This document shows positions 39,106-48,963 of a DNA stretch of 64,000 nt, piece after piece. The number at the start of each line of letters is the position of its first letter. Within the stretch, counting starts at the first letter, position 1. The stretch comes from Euborellia annulipes (Eukaryota > Arthropoda > Insecta > Dermaptera > Anisolabididae), in the NCBI GenBank assembly GCA_023213315.1, contig JAKCPI010025468.1:20272-84271 (forward strand). The letters are read 5' to 3'. The notes under the pieces are model-generated. The model saw only the letters and a program-made list of their open reading frames with translations, was not told the DNA's origin and did no database searches. The translations under genes and the position numbers were made by a program.

Positions 39106-39484
39106 CGTTTACCTCGCTTTCTTCATACATTTTAAAAAGGTCTTGAGCGATCGCTTGAATTGAATATGCTTCAAATTCTGAACTAGGCTCTTTTTCTCCC
39201 ATAAGCTTTTTAATCTTTTGCCAGATATGAACCGCTTCATGTAAAAGCAATCCATAGACTTCAATCTGTTTTCTTTCTGAAGTGTCGCCAAGCTGGACAA
39301 TTGCATAAGCGCCATCTGAATAGAAATCAACTTGAGCTGCTGCACCTTCCACAGACATGAACGGGTCAACCTTATTCATGTCCTCGAATAACAGATCCAT
39401 GTGAAGCTGATTTCTAGCAAGCGTGTATTGCATATGCTGAAATGGCGAGATGTGCCATAAAGGAACGTAATCTGTACTTATCAT
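39077..39484 (-). CDS. HExxH metalloprotease-like phage protein
   Basis: 135 residues. LLLHEAVHIWQKIKKLMG contains HExxH, and a Glu follows about 20 residues later in SSEFEAYSIQAIAQD, giving the H-E-x-x-H...E arrangement of gluzincin-like zinc peptidases. It lies within the neck/tail gene block, so it may process a structural protein or be an accessory activity. Catalysis is not shown. Confidence 0.65.
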   Translation of the reverse strand: MISTDYVPLWHISPFQHMQYTLARNQLHMDLLFEDMNKVDPFMSVEGAAAQVDFYSDGAYAIVQLGDTSERKQIEVYGLLLHEAVHIWQKIKKLMGEKEPSSEFEAYSIQAIAQDLFKMYEESEVNDGMEGEKAD

Positions 39485-39533
39485 CTAAACTCCTATATTG
39501 CGCCCATTAAAAAACCCACCGAAGTGGGTTTAA

Positions 39534-39728
39534 CTATATGTTTCTTTTAATCTCATTTCCCAAAGTAACTATCGAAAAGTATTTATTTGTTAGCTCATTA
39601 TGAATTTCATGAAATTTAAGATATTTATCCATAAAATCATCACGAATTTGTTTGATTTCTTCTTCATGTATTTTTCTATCAAGATCGTCTTTAATTAATT
39701 TACCTTCTCTATAGGTATTAAATTCCAT
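39534..39728 (-). CDS. Small hypothetical helical protein, 64 residues
   Basis: A charged, helical product (KLIKDDLDRKIHEEEIKQIR). It is AT-rich relative to its neighbours and adjacent to the membrane protein at 39749. The pair looks like an insertion between neck genes. Confidence 0.5.
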   Translation of the reverse strand: MEFNTYREGKLIKDDLDRKIHEEEIKQIRDDFMDKYLKFHEIHNELTNKYFSIVTLGNEIKRNI

Positions 39729-39748
39729 AATATTTAAATAATTAAGAG

Positions 39749-40243
39749 CTACATTAAGCTTTGCATAATAATCCCCAATATTTTTTTAAAATCTATAACT
39801 AATTGATCTTTATTATCTATCTCAACTAAAATAATTCCTAGGAGATCCCTATACTCTAGTAAAATTAATCTTTCAGAAAAATTTTCAAATTCAATATTAC
39901 AATTGATATTTTCTTTAAAAATTCTACTAACATATTTACCCAATGTTGTTTCAACTTCTTTGAGTATTTTTTTAACTTCATCAATTTTATTAAATTGTTC
40001 CTTTATATGATACTCAACTCGCCAATCATTAAATAAAACAAATGCAGCAATTGGGGCAAGAAATGCCGCACCTATCGTTAAGCCATCTTTTAATACATCG
40101 TAAGCTTGTTTTTTATCAAGTAAATAATGGTTCAATGGAAATGAACTTAATATAAAAAAACTGATTAATAAGTAGCCTAGTATCCCGCCCACAACAAAAT
40201 AACCAATTCTTTTAATCTTATCTTCTAATTTCTTTCTTGCCAT
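39749..40243 (-). CDS. Two-helix membrane protein, possible exclusion factor
   Basis: 164 residues. Transmembrane segments are at about 14-34 (FVVGGILGYLLISFFIL) and 55-70 (GAAFLAPIAAFVLFNDW), followed by a long cytosolic helical domain. The gene is much AT-richer than the capsid genes on either side and separated by longer spacers, so it looks like a later insertion. Superinfection exclusion is a reasonable guess from topology only. Confidence 0.5.
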   Translation of the reverse strand: MARKKLEDKIKRIGYFVVGGILGYLLISFFILSSFPLNHYLLDKKQAYDVLKDGLTIGAAFLAPIAAFVLFNDWRVEYHIKEQFNKIDEVKKILKEVETTLGKYVSRIFKENINCNIEFENFSERLILLEYRDLLGIILVEIDNKDQLVIDFKKILGIIMQSLM

Positions 40244-40280
40244 ATATCCCCCTAATTTAGAAGGATATTAGACCAAGTAT

Positions 40281-40649
40281 TTAAACCCTTCTCAACTGAC
40301 ATTTCCATATTGTGCTGGCAGGATCCTGCTGAATATGAATAATTCGAAATGAACCTAAGGCCGTAAGCCATTCATCATCAATATTCGGTATCATGGTTAC
40401 TTCATTTTGAAGTACGGTCGCTTTCTTATCTGTGGCCAGAACTCCAAGCGTCTGTATCTCATATTGCTTATATGAACCAAACAGAACACCACGGCCAGAA
40501 TAGTTTTCTTTAACTTCAACATGAGTTTCTGTCTTAGGGTCCCAATTCGTTTTATTTACCCGTTCACATGTAAATGTATTAACCGCATCAGCTAAATCCT
40601 CATCAAAAGCTTCGGCAATGTCTGCCTGAATTTCGTCACGTAAGCCCAT
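40281..40649 (-). CDS. Head-tail joining (head closure) protein
   Basis: 122 residues starting MGLRDEIQADIAEAFDEDLA. The beta-barrel-like C-terminus (VLQNEVTMIPNIDDEWLTAL, FRIIHIQQDPASTIWKCQL) is typical of head closure/FII-like proteins. Its start meets the stop of the connector gene. Capsid-to-tail gene order supports this. Confidence 0.65.
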   Translation of the reverse strand: MGLRDEIQADIAEAFDEDLADAVNTFTCERVNKTNWDPKTETHVEVKENYSGRGVLFGSYKQYEIQTLGVLATDKKATVLQNEVTMIPNIDDEWLTALGSFRIIHIQQDPASTIWKCQLRRV

Positions 40650-41028
40650 TAGATTTTCCTAACAAAAAATACGCGTTTGCGTTTGCAATATGGCTTTATC
40701 AAATCAAGAATAAACTGCTCAGTAGCTGTTAGTTTTACTGATCCATCTTGATATTCTTTTTCGGTCTCAACCGTATCTGCCTTAACTTTCTTTCGCTTTA
40801 AAACTTGTTCCTGACCTTGATAAATCTCACCCTTCATAATGCCTTTTATAATTTGATAAGAGGCATTTTTGAGGGTTGAGGTACTGTAGTGACATCTTCA
40901 TAAGGCTTAACATTACGTGCTAATAGATAAGCCTCCGACATCTGAAGATAATCAGCCTTATCACTGGCAGATAAAGCATCAAAGCCTGCTACACGTTCAA
41001 TTGCTTCTTGTTCAGTGATAAAGCTCAT
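40649..41028 (-). CDS. Head-tail connector (DnaT-like/gp6-like), frameshifted
   Basis: About 126 residues: MSFITEQEAIERVAGFDALS, then a helix with ASDKADYLQMSEAYLLA. After a one-base gain or loss near 40872 it continues as NASYQIIKGIMKGEIYQGQ. The ASYQxxxGxxxGxIY pattern matches phage DnaT-like adaptor proteins that dock on the portal. Treating it as two genes (40649-40837 and 40846-41028) leaves both without a normal fold. Confidence 0.65.
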
Positions 41029-41031
41029 GGA

Positions 41032-41406
41032 TTATTCCTTTGGTAAAAGTGCTAAAAGCTCATCTTTTTTAGCACCTGATTCAAATGCAATGCCCTTTTC
41101 TGTTAACACAGCTCGAAGCTCATCAACTTTAAGTGAAGCATAGTTAATTGGTTGTACTTGCTCATCACCAGTCTTTTGATCGCCATCAGGGTTTTGGTTA
41201 CCCTCACCTTGCTGATTGTCGCCATCTGGCGTTTGTTTTCCTTCACCCAATTCAAGCTCAGCAATACGTGCTTTCATTGCTTCAGGATTATTCTGGAAGG
41301 CAATAAATTCACCTTTCAGGGTTGCTAGTTGTTCTTCTAGCTCATTTATTTTAGCTTCAGTCATTTGTTGTCTTTCCCGTGCACGGTTAAATGATGAAAG
41401 TCCCAT
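41032..41406 (-). CDS. Phage protein with C-terminal HeH/LEM-like domain
   Basis: 124 residues from the ATG at 41406, which has GGAG 7 bases upstream. A coiled-coil N-terminus (ARERQQMTEAKINELEEQLA) leads to a glycine/glutamine/aspartate-rich linker, and a C-terminal helix-extended-helix unit (YASLKVDELRAVLTEKGIAF, then KKDELLALL) typical of HeH/SAP-like domains that bind nucleic acid. It follows the capsid gene. Confidence 0.7.
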   Translation of the reverse strand: MGLSSFNRARERQQMTEAKINELEEQLATLKGEFIAFQNNPEAMKARIAELELGEGKQTPDGDNQQGEGNQNPDGDQKTGDEQVQPINYASLKVDELRAVLTEKGIAFESGAKKDELLALLPKE

Positions 41407-41449
41407 AGAAGGATCTCCAAAAAACAAGGCGGTGTTACCCGCCTTTTAG

Positions 41450-42400
41450 TTATTTGATTTTGTGCTTAAAAGCCACAATACGGATCTGCTTAGGATCGTA
41501 AACACGTTCCCAGTTAGTGCCGGTTGCAAGCCCAGAGTTTTTAGGTGCAATACCTGTTGATCCCGCCCATTTAATACCACGTGGATGTAGTACAAAGTGA
41601 CGGCGGTTAATTAAGATATCTACACCAGCAAGACTATCGCGATCAGTTTCAACCGCATTTGGCGCACCAATATCTTGGAAGCCAACAGCACCTTGACCAA
41701 ATAGGAATGAAGTAAATACATCACCATCAACGGGCATGCCATCATCAACAATCACACGGCGATCCATAAAGGTTTTATAGAGTAAAACCCCATCAGCATC
41801 ACGCACGGTTTCAATCAAGCCCTGCTTAGATAAAGCTGACATAGTGAATGAATGCATTGAAATCGCCGTTAATTTATCGACCGCATCGCCAAGCTTATAT
41901 GACGCATCAACAAAAGAATGACCATCAATAACTGCTGCGGCTCCTGTTTCGGCTGAAATATCATGTACGTTACTTGCCATACTTGCAGCGCCAAAAACAC
42001 CTTTGAGCGTATTCACGGTAAAACCCTGAAACTCACGCGCCCAATAATCTGCTACCAGATCACCAACAGCGCCGAGTGGATCGTCACCAGATAATGCCTT
42101 TGCTAAATCATTAGCACCCCAGGCCTTACCGCGGGCATGAAGAATTGCAATATCTTGACCTGATGTGATGTTATTTACAGTTAAAGGGGTTTGATCAGAG
42201 AGAACTTCAGATTCACCACTTAAATCGTTCCAAAAAGGAATATTTACAGTAGTACCACCCTTCGTTCCGAAAGCTACATCTTCTTCAAGATCCCCCACAA
42301 TGCCAGACTGCCATAACGCAGATTTCTCAGCAGTTTTATTTAAAACATACGGTGTGAATAATTCAGGAACGATTACATCAGCAATTTTGGTATCAGCCAT
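41450..42400 (-). CDS. Major capsid protein
   Basis: 316 residues starting MADTKIADVIVPELFTPYVL, with GGTTVNIPFWNDLSGESEVL and HARGKAWGANDLAKALSG. This is the pattern of HK97-fold coat proteins common in Acinetobacter siphophages. Intact frame, strong ribosome site (GGAGTAAAGCC), located after the scaffold gene. Confidence 0.85.
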   Translation of the reverse strand: MADTKIADVIVPELFTPYVLNKTAEKSALWQSGIVGDLEEDVAFGTKGGTTVNIPFWNDLSGESEVLSDQTPLTVNNITSGQDIAILHARGKAWGANDLAKALSGDDPLGAVGDLVADYWAREFQGFTVNTLKGVFGAASMASNVHDISAETGAAAVIDGHSFVDASYKLGDAVDKLTAISMHSFTMSALSKQGLIETVRDADGVLLYKTFMDRRVIVDDGMPVDGDVFTSFLFGQGAVGFQDIGAPNAVETDRDSLAGVDILINRRHFVLHPRGIKWAGSTGIAPKNSGLATGTNWERVYDPKQIRIVAFKHKIK

Positions 42401-42413
42401 TTGGCTTTACTCC

Positions 42414-43204
42414 TTAAAGTTTAATATTGTGTTTTGCTGCCAGCTCTTTAGCTAACTGCGGATTTTCATTTCGTAATTGCGCCAATTTGGTTAAGTTCAC
42501 TGAACCATCTGGTTTGAGAATGTCGACCTGACCTTTTGTATTGGCACTACCTGGTGCCCCCATACCATTGCTTTAGGCCAGTAGTACGGCTTTTGTTCTC
42601 GTAGCGATTCAACCCACTCTTTTGGCGATAATGCTGTCTGGCCATCTTTGCCAATGATCACTTCACCGTTTTCGTCAACAGCAACCGCTTTGCCGCTTTC
42701 ATCTAATGCAAACTTTGTCTTAGCTAAAAATGCAATGTCACCAGTTGCTTCAGGCAATGCTTCAAGCTCTACAGCTGCTTGAACGATTTGCCCCTGAATT
42801 ACAGAGTCTTTAAACTTATTTGCATAAGCTTCGGCTTTATCAGCGCGGTCTTTTTCGGCTTTAAGTACCTTTTCATGTTCTTCACGCATCTTCTCGGTAC
42901 GCTTCTGAATCACTTCAGTAATTTTGCCTTCTGCAATTAGCTTGGCTTCTTCATCTTGGTCAAGTTGAGCAAAGACTCTTTTGACGATTTCAGGGTCAAT
43001 TCCTTCAAACTGATTTTGAAGTTCCTGAAGTTTTCGTTTTGCATCCTTAGCAGCATCACGCTCGCTTTGAAGTGCAGTTTTAAGTCCTTTAGGATCTTCG
43101 TAACCATCTAAGTCAAGGCGAAACTTCCCGTTTTCCTCAACATATAAAGCGCGGTGCTCTTCTTTGATGGCATCAAGTGAATCAACTATAAATGGCAATG
43201 ACAT
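42414..43204 (-). CDS. Capsid scaffolding protein, frameshifted near the C-terminus
   Basis: About 263 residues from the ATG at 43204. The highly charged coiled-coil middle (SERDAAKDAKRKLQELQNQF, RTEKMREEHEKVLKAEKDRA) is typical of scaffold/minor structural GP20-like proteins. An indel near 42558 diverts the frame; the other frame continues NTKGQVDILKPDGSVNLTKL to a TAA at 42414. It precedes the capsid gene. Confidence 0.75.
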
Positions 43205-43292
43205 GTTCAAACCTCTCGTTTGATTTGGATAAAGCCTTATCTCAAGGCATTAAAAAAGCGCCCCTTAGGACGCTGTATTTCGATTAATAAAG

Positions 43293-43913
43293 TTATGCGA
43301 TGTTAAAACCTTCAACACCACGCTTCTGACGATTTCGGGTACGTTGCTCTAGCCACATTTGACCTTGCTCAATATTAGTAATAGCAAGTGAATTTTCGCG
43401 GCAAGGAAACTTTTCATTCAGAACACGTAAACGATGTAAAACAATCGCAAGTAACGCTTCATTCGTGATGCCATTAACTCCGACTTCCTTAACTGGACCA
43501 AGTTGGAATTGAATTGGAGTAAGTGAATCTCCAGCCATAACATCATAAAAATGACCTGGTTCAAGAGACTGCTCACCGTCTCGGGTTTTAACCGTTTCGT
43601 TATGGAAAACCGTTACTTCGTTATCATCTTTATGGATTTCACGGCCCATTACACAATTTTGAAAACCATCTAGTTGATATGAATGTTCAAAAACATCCTT
43701 TGGCGACCAAGAGATATAACCTTCATGATCTGGATGATTAGCCTTGCCGCCATCTTTGTATTCGATTAAGTACCCAGGATCACTCGGGTTTTCATTATCA
43801 GGGATTTGCCACCCTTGGTATTCATTGTATTCACCACGTGACATAGGTATTGCTAAAACTGATTTGGTGCCGATATAAGCAACCATCGATAATGCTAATA
43901 ACTTCTTAGACAT
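43293..43913 (-). CDS. Acb2/Tad1-type hairpin domain fusion protein (candidate anti-defence sponge)
   Basis: 206 residues from the ATG at 43913. The N-terminal third has the phage domain pattern YIGTKSVLAIPMSRGEYNEY then GYISWSPKDVFEHSYQ. The C-terminal ~55 residues contain GITNEALLAIVLHRLRVLNE, FPCRENSLAITNIEQGQMWL and RNRQKRGVEG. These match the helical-hairpin domain now linked to Acb2 and Tad1, which sequester cyclic nucleotide or cADPR signals of CBASS and Thoeris. The family call is from pattern memory. Binding activity is untested and the fused N-terminal domain is unusual for characterised sponges. Confidence 0.68.
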   Translation of the reverse strand: MSKKLLALSMVAYIGTKSVLAIPMSRGEYNEYQGWQIPDNENPSDPGYLIEYKDGGKANHPDHEGYISWSPKDVFEHSYQLDGFQNCVMGREIHKDDNEVTVFHNETVKTRDGEQSLEPGHFYDVMAGDSLTPIQFQLGPVKEVGVNGITNEALLAIVLHRLRVLNEKFPCRENSLAITNIEQGQMWLEQRTRNRQKRGVEGFNIA

Positions 43914-43966
43914 TTTTGTACTCACAAAAAAAACACCCAAAGGTGCTATTGAATTAATAAATTGGG

Positions 43967-44182
43967 TTAATCAGAAATTGAGGTTTTAACAGTCACACCT
44001 ATTAGAAAGTGTTTTTCAGAACCACCCAAACATGAAGCACTGGAAAAATTCGCATAAACATCTTGAACATTTACGCCTGTATCTTTTTCAAATTTACTGA
44101 TCAATTCAGCAATATGGCCTGTTAGTGTTCTTTCTAACTCTTCTTTTCTCTTTACGTATTCAGCAACTGATATTTCAGACAT
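43967..44182 (-). CDS. Small hypothetical protein, paralogue of 38117-38335
   Basis: 71 residues from the ATG at 44182. Helical N-terminus (AEYVKRKEELERTLTGHIAE), then NVQDVYANFSSAS, GGSEKHFLIGVTV and a terminal Asp. Overlaps the upstream gene by 8 bases. Together with 38117-38335 it forms a diverged pair within one phage. Confidence 0.55.
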   Translation of the reverse strand: MSEISVAEYVKRKEELERTLTGHIAELISKFEKDTGVNVQDVYANFSSASCLGGSEKHFLIGVTVKTSISD

Positions 44183-44372
44183 TTTTACTATCCTTATTAA
44201 CTTTTGGTTGTTCAATTTTCTGAAGCAACTTAATTGCCTGCCAGATATCATCGGTTAGTTCATCATATGTGATGCTATAGAGACTCGCTAAGGCATCACT
44301 AATTTTCTGTGTAGCGCCTGAGTCACCAGATATTTTTGTGCTAATCACAACGCTAATTTGTTTTGGATTCAT
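44175..44372 (-). CDS. Small hypothetical protein, 65 residues
   Basis: A mixed alpha/beta product starting MNPKQISVVISTKISGDSGA. No family recognised. Coupled to the next small gene by an 8-base overlap, between minor head and scaffold genes. Confidence 0.5.
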   Translation of the reverse strand: MNPKQISVVISTKISGDSGATQKISDALASLYSITYDELTDDIWQAIKLLQKIEQPKVNKDSKNV

Positions 44373-44400
44373 TTATTGCCTCTATAGATAGCTTTGTTTG

Positions 44401-44631
44401 TTATCCTGGTTTCCAAAATTCTTTCCTAGGCCCATCACCAACCAAACGAACACCATCACCTCCATAAGCTTCAAAAGTCACAGTAATCAATGCAGGTCCA
44501 TTTAAAGCATCACAATTCATCTGTACAGCTCTTTGGCCAGCTAATGGCAAACCAGTTTCTTCATCACAAATAACAAAATAACCTTTCAAGGTCGGGTGAC
44601 GCTTAAGCACTAAATGTCTTGATTCTCTCAT
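44401..44631 (-). CDS. Small hypothetical protein, 76 residues
   Basis: Beta-rich (ESRHLVLKRHPTLKGYFVIC, VTFEAYGGDGVRLVGDG). Its start overlaps the minor head protein stop by 4 bases (ATGA-type coupling). Not recognised. Confidence 0.5.
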   Translation of the reverse strand: MRESRHLVLKRHPTLKGYFVICDEETGLPLAGQRAVQMNCDALNGPALITVTFEAYGGDGVRLVGDGPRKEFWKPG

Positions 44632-45733
44632 AAGCCCAATTCCTTAAATGTCTGCTCATCCAACTTTCGAAGTTGGTCCAATGTGTAAAGTCGCCCTTCC
44701 GGATCGAAGAACTTCTCAAAATCAAACTTTCCTTCTTTAAAGAGTTTGAACCGTTTAGGCCCTAACCACTCTTTTTGAAAGAAATCATCAGTCTTCTTGA
44801 AGAACTCTTTAAAAGTGGTATTTGCATCCAGTTGGCCGATTAATTGGCTACGCTCATCTTTAGGGATATCTTTAACTCTTCTCTCATCCATCACAAAAGG
44901 ACGCTGACCAGCTAACTCCCCGTTTTTCTCAACCGGCACAAGAATACTGCGGCAATTTGGATGCAATGGCGGTACCCGTTTTGCTGGGTCGTTAATTTCC
45001 CACACGGTTCCATCCAGTGATGCACAAAGTTTGGATGTCCTTCCGTCCAACGTTGCAACTAGTCTTACGAATTCAAAACCTATCTGGTTAAAGCTACTCA
45101 GATAAGCTTGATTGGCGACATGACTGCGAACTGTCCTTACCGTCCGATCAATATCAGACTTGTTGCTGGTTAGGATCCCATCTTCATAATTGAGGCGCTT
45201 GGTACCACGGATACGCTGAACAATTTCCTGATTCGTTTTGCCTGAGCTAATCCCATCACGAATGGCATATTCAACTTTTGGCGAGCCGTTTCAGCAATCT
45301 TTGATAGAAGATCATCGACAAGAGCACCGCCCACTAAGGGGGTTTTATTGGCAATTAAATAAAGTTTATCGCCGTTCGGCTTTTTGATCTTTGTACCGTA
45401 TAACTTGGCAATGTAATTCGCCTCATATACAGCTAATGCTGTGGCTGAAACAACGAATGCTTCAGGTAATGAAGTATTTATTACCGTAAACCACTGAAAG
45501 ATTAATTCCCGAATCTCTTTAAGGTTTGTTGTTGTATATTGGCCACCCGCAAGGGCCAGCTTTTCAAAATCATTTAATTCATCTAACAAATCACGTAGCT
45601 TTGCCAGCATCACTGCTGACTCATCATTAAAGATTGCTAATAATTCATTAACAGATTGAGAAGAAGCCCGATATAAATACGCCTGATGTTGTGTAAGTAC
45701 TTCAATCAATGATTTTTCTGTATCTGAAGCCAT
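44628..45733 (-). CDS. Minor head protein (Mu gpF/SPP1 gp7-like), frameshifted
   Basis: About 365 residues. A helical N-terminal region starts MASDTEKSLIEVLTQHQAYL. The conserved F-domain spans the frameshift near 45265: NRTVRTVRSHVAN-type helix, then DGRTSKLCASLDGTVWEIND and HPNCRS with the typical Cys/His/Arg cluster. Directly downstream of the portal gene, as in Mu and SPP1 relatives. Confidence 0.82.
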
Positions 45734-45742
45734 TTAACCCCC

Positions 45743-47093
45743 TCACAATGGAGCGTTATCCCGCTCAGCTTCAACTCGCTTCCACTCTTCCTGATAATCG
45801 TGACCAGGTAATTTTCCTGTAGCGATATATTCCCAATACGTCTGGAATGAGTTCTTTCCAGAAATGGCACCTTCATAAAGTTGCTTAGCCAGATTGATAT
45901 CGTATTGTTGGACAATAAATTCAGGCTCTACCGTAAATGCATTTTTTGAAGGATCCAGCTTAAGCCACTGAGCGGCATATTTAATGGCTTGATCAATTGC
46001 AGCAGCTGCACACATTACAATGCTATGTAAGCTTGCATGCTGATCATCCTGACGTGCACGGCGCGCTTCACCTGATTCTTGTGTATTCGTGTCTACAACT
46101 TTAGCTCCGGCTTCAAGCGCTGCATTCTTCTGAGCATCCATTTCCTGTTTGGTTAACTCAATGCCGCTACCAGAAATTTCCAAGTAACCGCATTGAGATT
46201 CACCAGGAAGGCTCCAGACAGCCATAACACCAGTAACACTAATATCATCATCATCTTCATCCCCGTCTAAACCATTAATCCAAGGTTGAGGATGTGCTGT
46301 GTGATGAAGTGACTGGAAATAATCAGCGCTGAGCTGGTAATGCTTCAGTGCTGCTTTTGCCATAGTTAAAAGAGGAACTGTTCCAACATCTGGAGAATTG
46401 TCAGTAGTACCGCAGAATACAAACGGCGTGAACGATAGCTGATTACCACCCAATGTAGGCGTTTTATCTTCTTCAGTTGAACCATCAAACAAGCGAACTA
46501 CTAAGGCCCCGTCAATCATGGATAAAACACGGTGAACCGTTTTAGTATCATGGCCAAACTCATCTTCACTGTTATCAAATTGCTCCTCGAGCACTAACAG
46601 CTTCAGATCCTTACGACCACCGATACTGTTTTCTTTCCAATTGATGATAGATAAAGCATCATATAACGCAAAATAAGGAACACTTTGATCGTCGACATCC
46701 ACCATCAATCCGCAGCGGCCATATTCCAATAACTCCAGACAAATACGAATAAAAGAGCTGTTTTAGGCCAAATCCATCATTAGTTGCATTATCAATCAGT
46801 CCTTTGAGCAAAGAGCTTTCAATCACAATGTTTGGCTCAAGCTTAGAAACTAGACCAATCATTGTGCGTAATGAATCTTGAACCCATAAAGGATACTGTG
46901 CGCGACTAAGATAGGCTTTATAAATCTCTCCAGTCGTATCTCCCTGCTTTTCAGCCTCAATCATGCCAGCCGATTTAGCCAGGTACTTTGTTTGTTCCTG
47001 TTTGATTTGCTCTTCGCCAGCTACGGCGTCACGCATAATTAACCAGGCTTTTTGCGCAGCAATATACTGCGGATGTTTATCAGTAACTGCCAT
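45743..47093 (-). CDS. DUF4055-family portal protein, frameshifted
   Basis: About 445 residues. The N-terminus MAVTDKHPQYIAAQKAWLIM and AYLSRAQYPLWVQDSLRTMI are typical of DUF4055 portal proteins. An indel near 46745 separates it from the C-terminal 320 residues (YGRCGLMVDVDDQSVPYFAL, SLPGESQCGYLEISGSGI). It follows terminase and precedes gpF, the standard portal position. Confidence 0.82.
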
Positions 47094-47132
47094 AAAAACA
47101 CCAATAAAAAAGCACCTAAAAAGGTGCGTTGA

Positions 47133-48427
47133 TTAATGAGAATAACCAGCGATCTTACGCCGTTTAAATACTTTCTGAATAATGATTGGGAAACGCTTCG
47201 CTAATGGATAACCGCCAGCATCTCCCACATGGTCTAAACCAGCGCTTTTATCTGGCATTCCGAAACTGTCATAGACTTGCTGTTCTAGAGTGGCCGTAAA
47301 GTTAGGACATTTGTTTGTATTCACTTTTAAATTTCTTTCACCCTCAGCATTTAGAATCTGGGCATTCACAGCATTGATACGATCTTTAATGCCAGGGTTC
47401 ACACCATTCACTTCAACCTTAAAACCATTTTTCTTTAAGATTGCATGATCAGATTCACTGAAGTTCTTTGATGAAGTCGCTTGACCTGAAGCATCTGGAA
47501 TCACGGTAATATCATGAAAAGGAAAACGTTCTATAATCAACTGACACATGGTCGGTGTATCCCTTACACCGACCAATTCATCCAAAGCCCTTGGTTTACC
47601 CTCTCTAATGACATAAACAACCGCTGCCATCTTCAGTACGTTAAAGTCCATACCAATAAGTAATGGTTCGCCCTGGTTAATTTCCTCATCTGTGTGATTT
47701 TTGACTCGGTCAAAGTCCGGGTAAACAGCGCCACTGGTTAAGTTGACAAACTTCCCATCTAAATAAGCAGAAATCAGTTGAGGTGGATAAGATTCAAATA
47801 GAGAAGAAATATAGTCATCAGGAAGATTAGCTTCATTGTCATATGTTGAAGCTTGAATCACTCCATAGAGCTTACGCTTAGCCTCTGAGGTTTATTTGCC
47901 TCTTTAACAAATTGCTCATATGTAAATTTAAAACCTTCTGGAGTGGTAGCCACATCAATACCATTAACCAATCCAGCTTGCTTGTAACGCATACGTGCAA
48001 TGATCTTGCGCCATGCTTGCTGGGCCTTAAGCTTAGCCATAACATCAAGTTCATCAATCAATGCATGACCAATTTTAAAACCGACAATAGAATCAGGAAT
48101 ATCCATCGATCGACAAATGATTGTTGTTCTATATTGCCGACCATAATAAATATCTACTTCCTTATTAGATTGATAAACTTTAGTTTTTAACCCCCAATCA
48201 AATGCAACCTCATCAATTGTTGGGTAAAAGATATCCCGTATTTGGGCATATGTTGGTGCAAAATAACCTAACGGTACTTTAGGAAACTCCCAAGACTTAT
48301 TACAGAGGCTTGAGCTACCAACCCAAGTTTTTCCAGATCCAAATCCCGCAACAAATGCCCGGAATTTATTTTCCATCTGTAAAAAATTAGCCTGTGGTAC
48401 ATTCAGCGTCGGATTGATGTTCGGCAT
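47133..48427 (-). CDS. Terminase large subunit, frameshifted
   Basis: About 430 residues in two frames joined near 47870. The ATPase domain shows Walker A FVAGFGSGKTW (Lys33) and Walker B HALIDELD (about 121-128). The nuclease domain shows LLIGMDFNV, TVIPDASG and DHVGDAGGYPLA acidic residues of the RNase H-like fold. It packages DNA into the prohead. The upstream small subunit overlaps its start. Confidence 0.9.
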
Positions 48428-48905
48428 CTTTTTTTACTCGCATCTACAACTTGGATGGTAACTTTTACTGGTGTTGGATCATCTTCACCTTCGCCTTCTC
48501 TCATCTTCTCAATCTCAAGTAGTTTCAACTCAACATTTAAAAGCATTAATGTCATGGCCCTGCATTTCTTCACGGACCTGCTTAATCACGCCTTGCTTCA
48601 TCAACCTGTTATTTTTCCAGCCCTCATAAATGTTCTGGAGTTCCCTTAAGCGATAAGCTTTATTGGCCAGAGGAATGTCATATACATTCTTTTGGAAATT
48701 CCGCCCTGGTCTTATTAAACAAAGTAATAAGTTTCTTACTTAAGTTTTTTCCAGTTGCTTTCGTTGGGTCATACGCCTCACATTGTCTTCGGTCGATTTC
48801 TATGCCAAATCTTTGTTGGACAGCATCTGCTACTTGTTGTGGGGTATCAAAGCAGGCAAGAGACTGAACTATAAAAATTTTCACAGGCTCTTTGAGCGCC
48901 GCCAT
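48421..48905 (-). CDS. Terminase small subunit (DUF2280-like), frameshifted
   Basis: Starts at the ATG at 48905 (MAALKEPVKIFIVQSLACFD) behind a strong GGGGGAG ribosome site. The N-terminal helix-turn-helix is FDTPQQVADAVQQRFGIEID. After an indel near 48680 the C-terminal part continues in other frames with NNRLMKQGVIKQVREEMQG-type helices and ends VTIQVVDASKK, overlapping the TerL start. The exact C-terminus is uncertain because of an A-run at 48428-48434. Binds packaging sites for TerL. Confidence 0.75.
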
Positions 48906-48963
48906 ACTCCCCCCTTTGTCCAACTACGTCCAACAAGAAAGGCAAAAAAAAGAGCCGCAAGGC

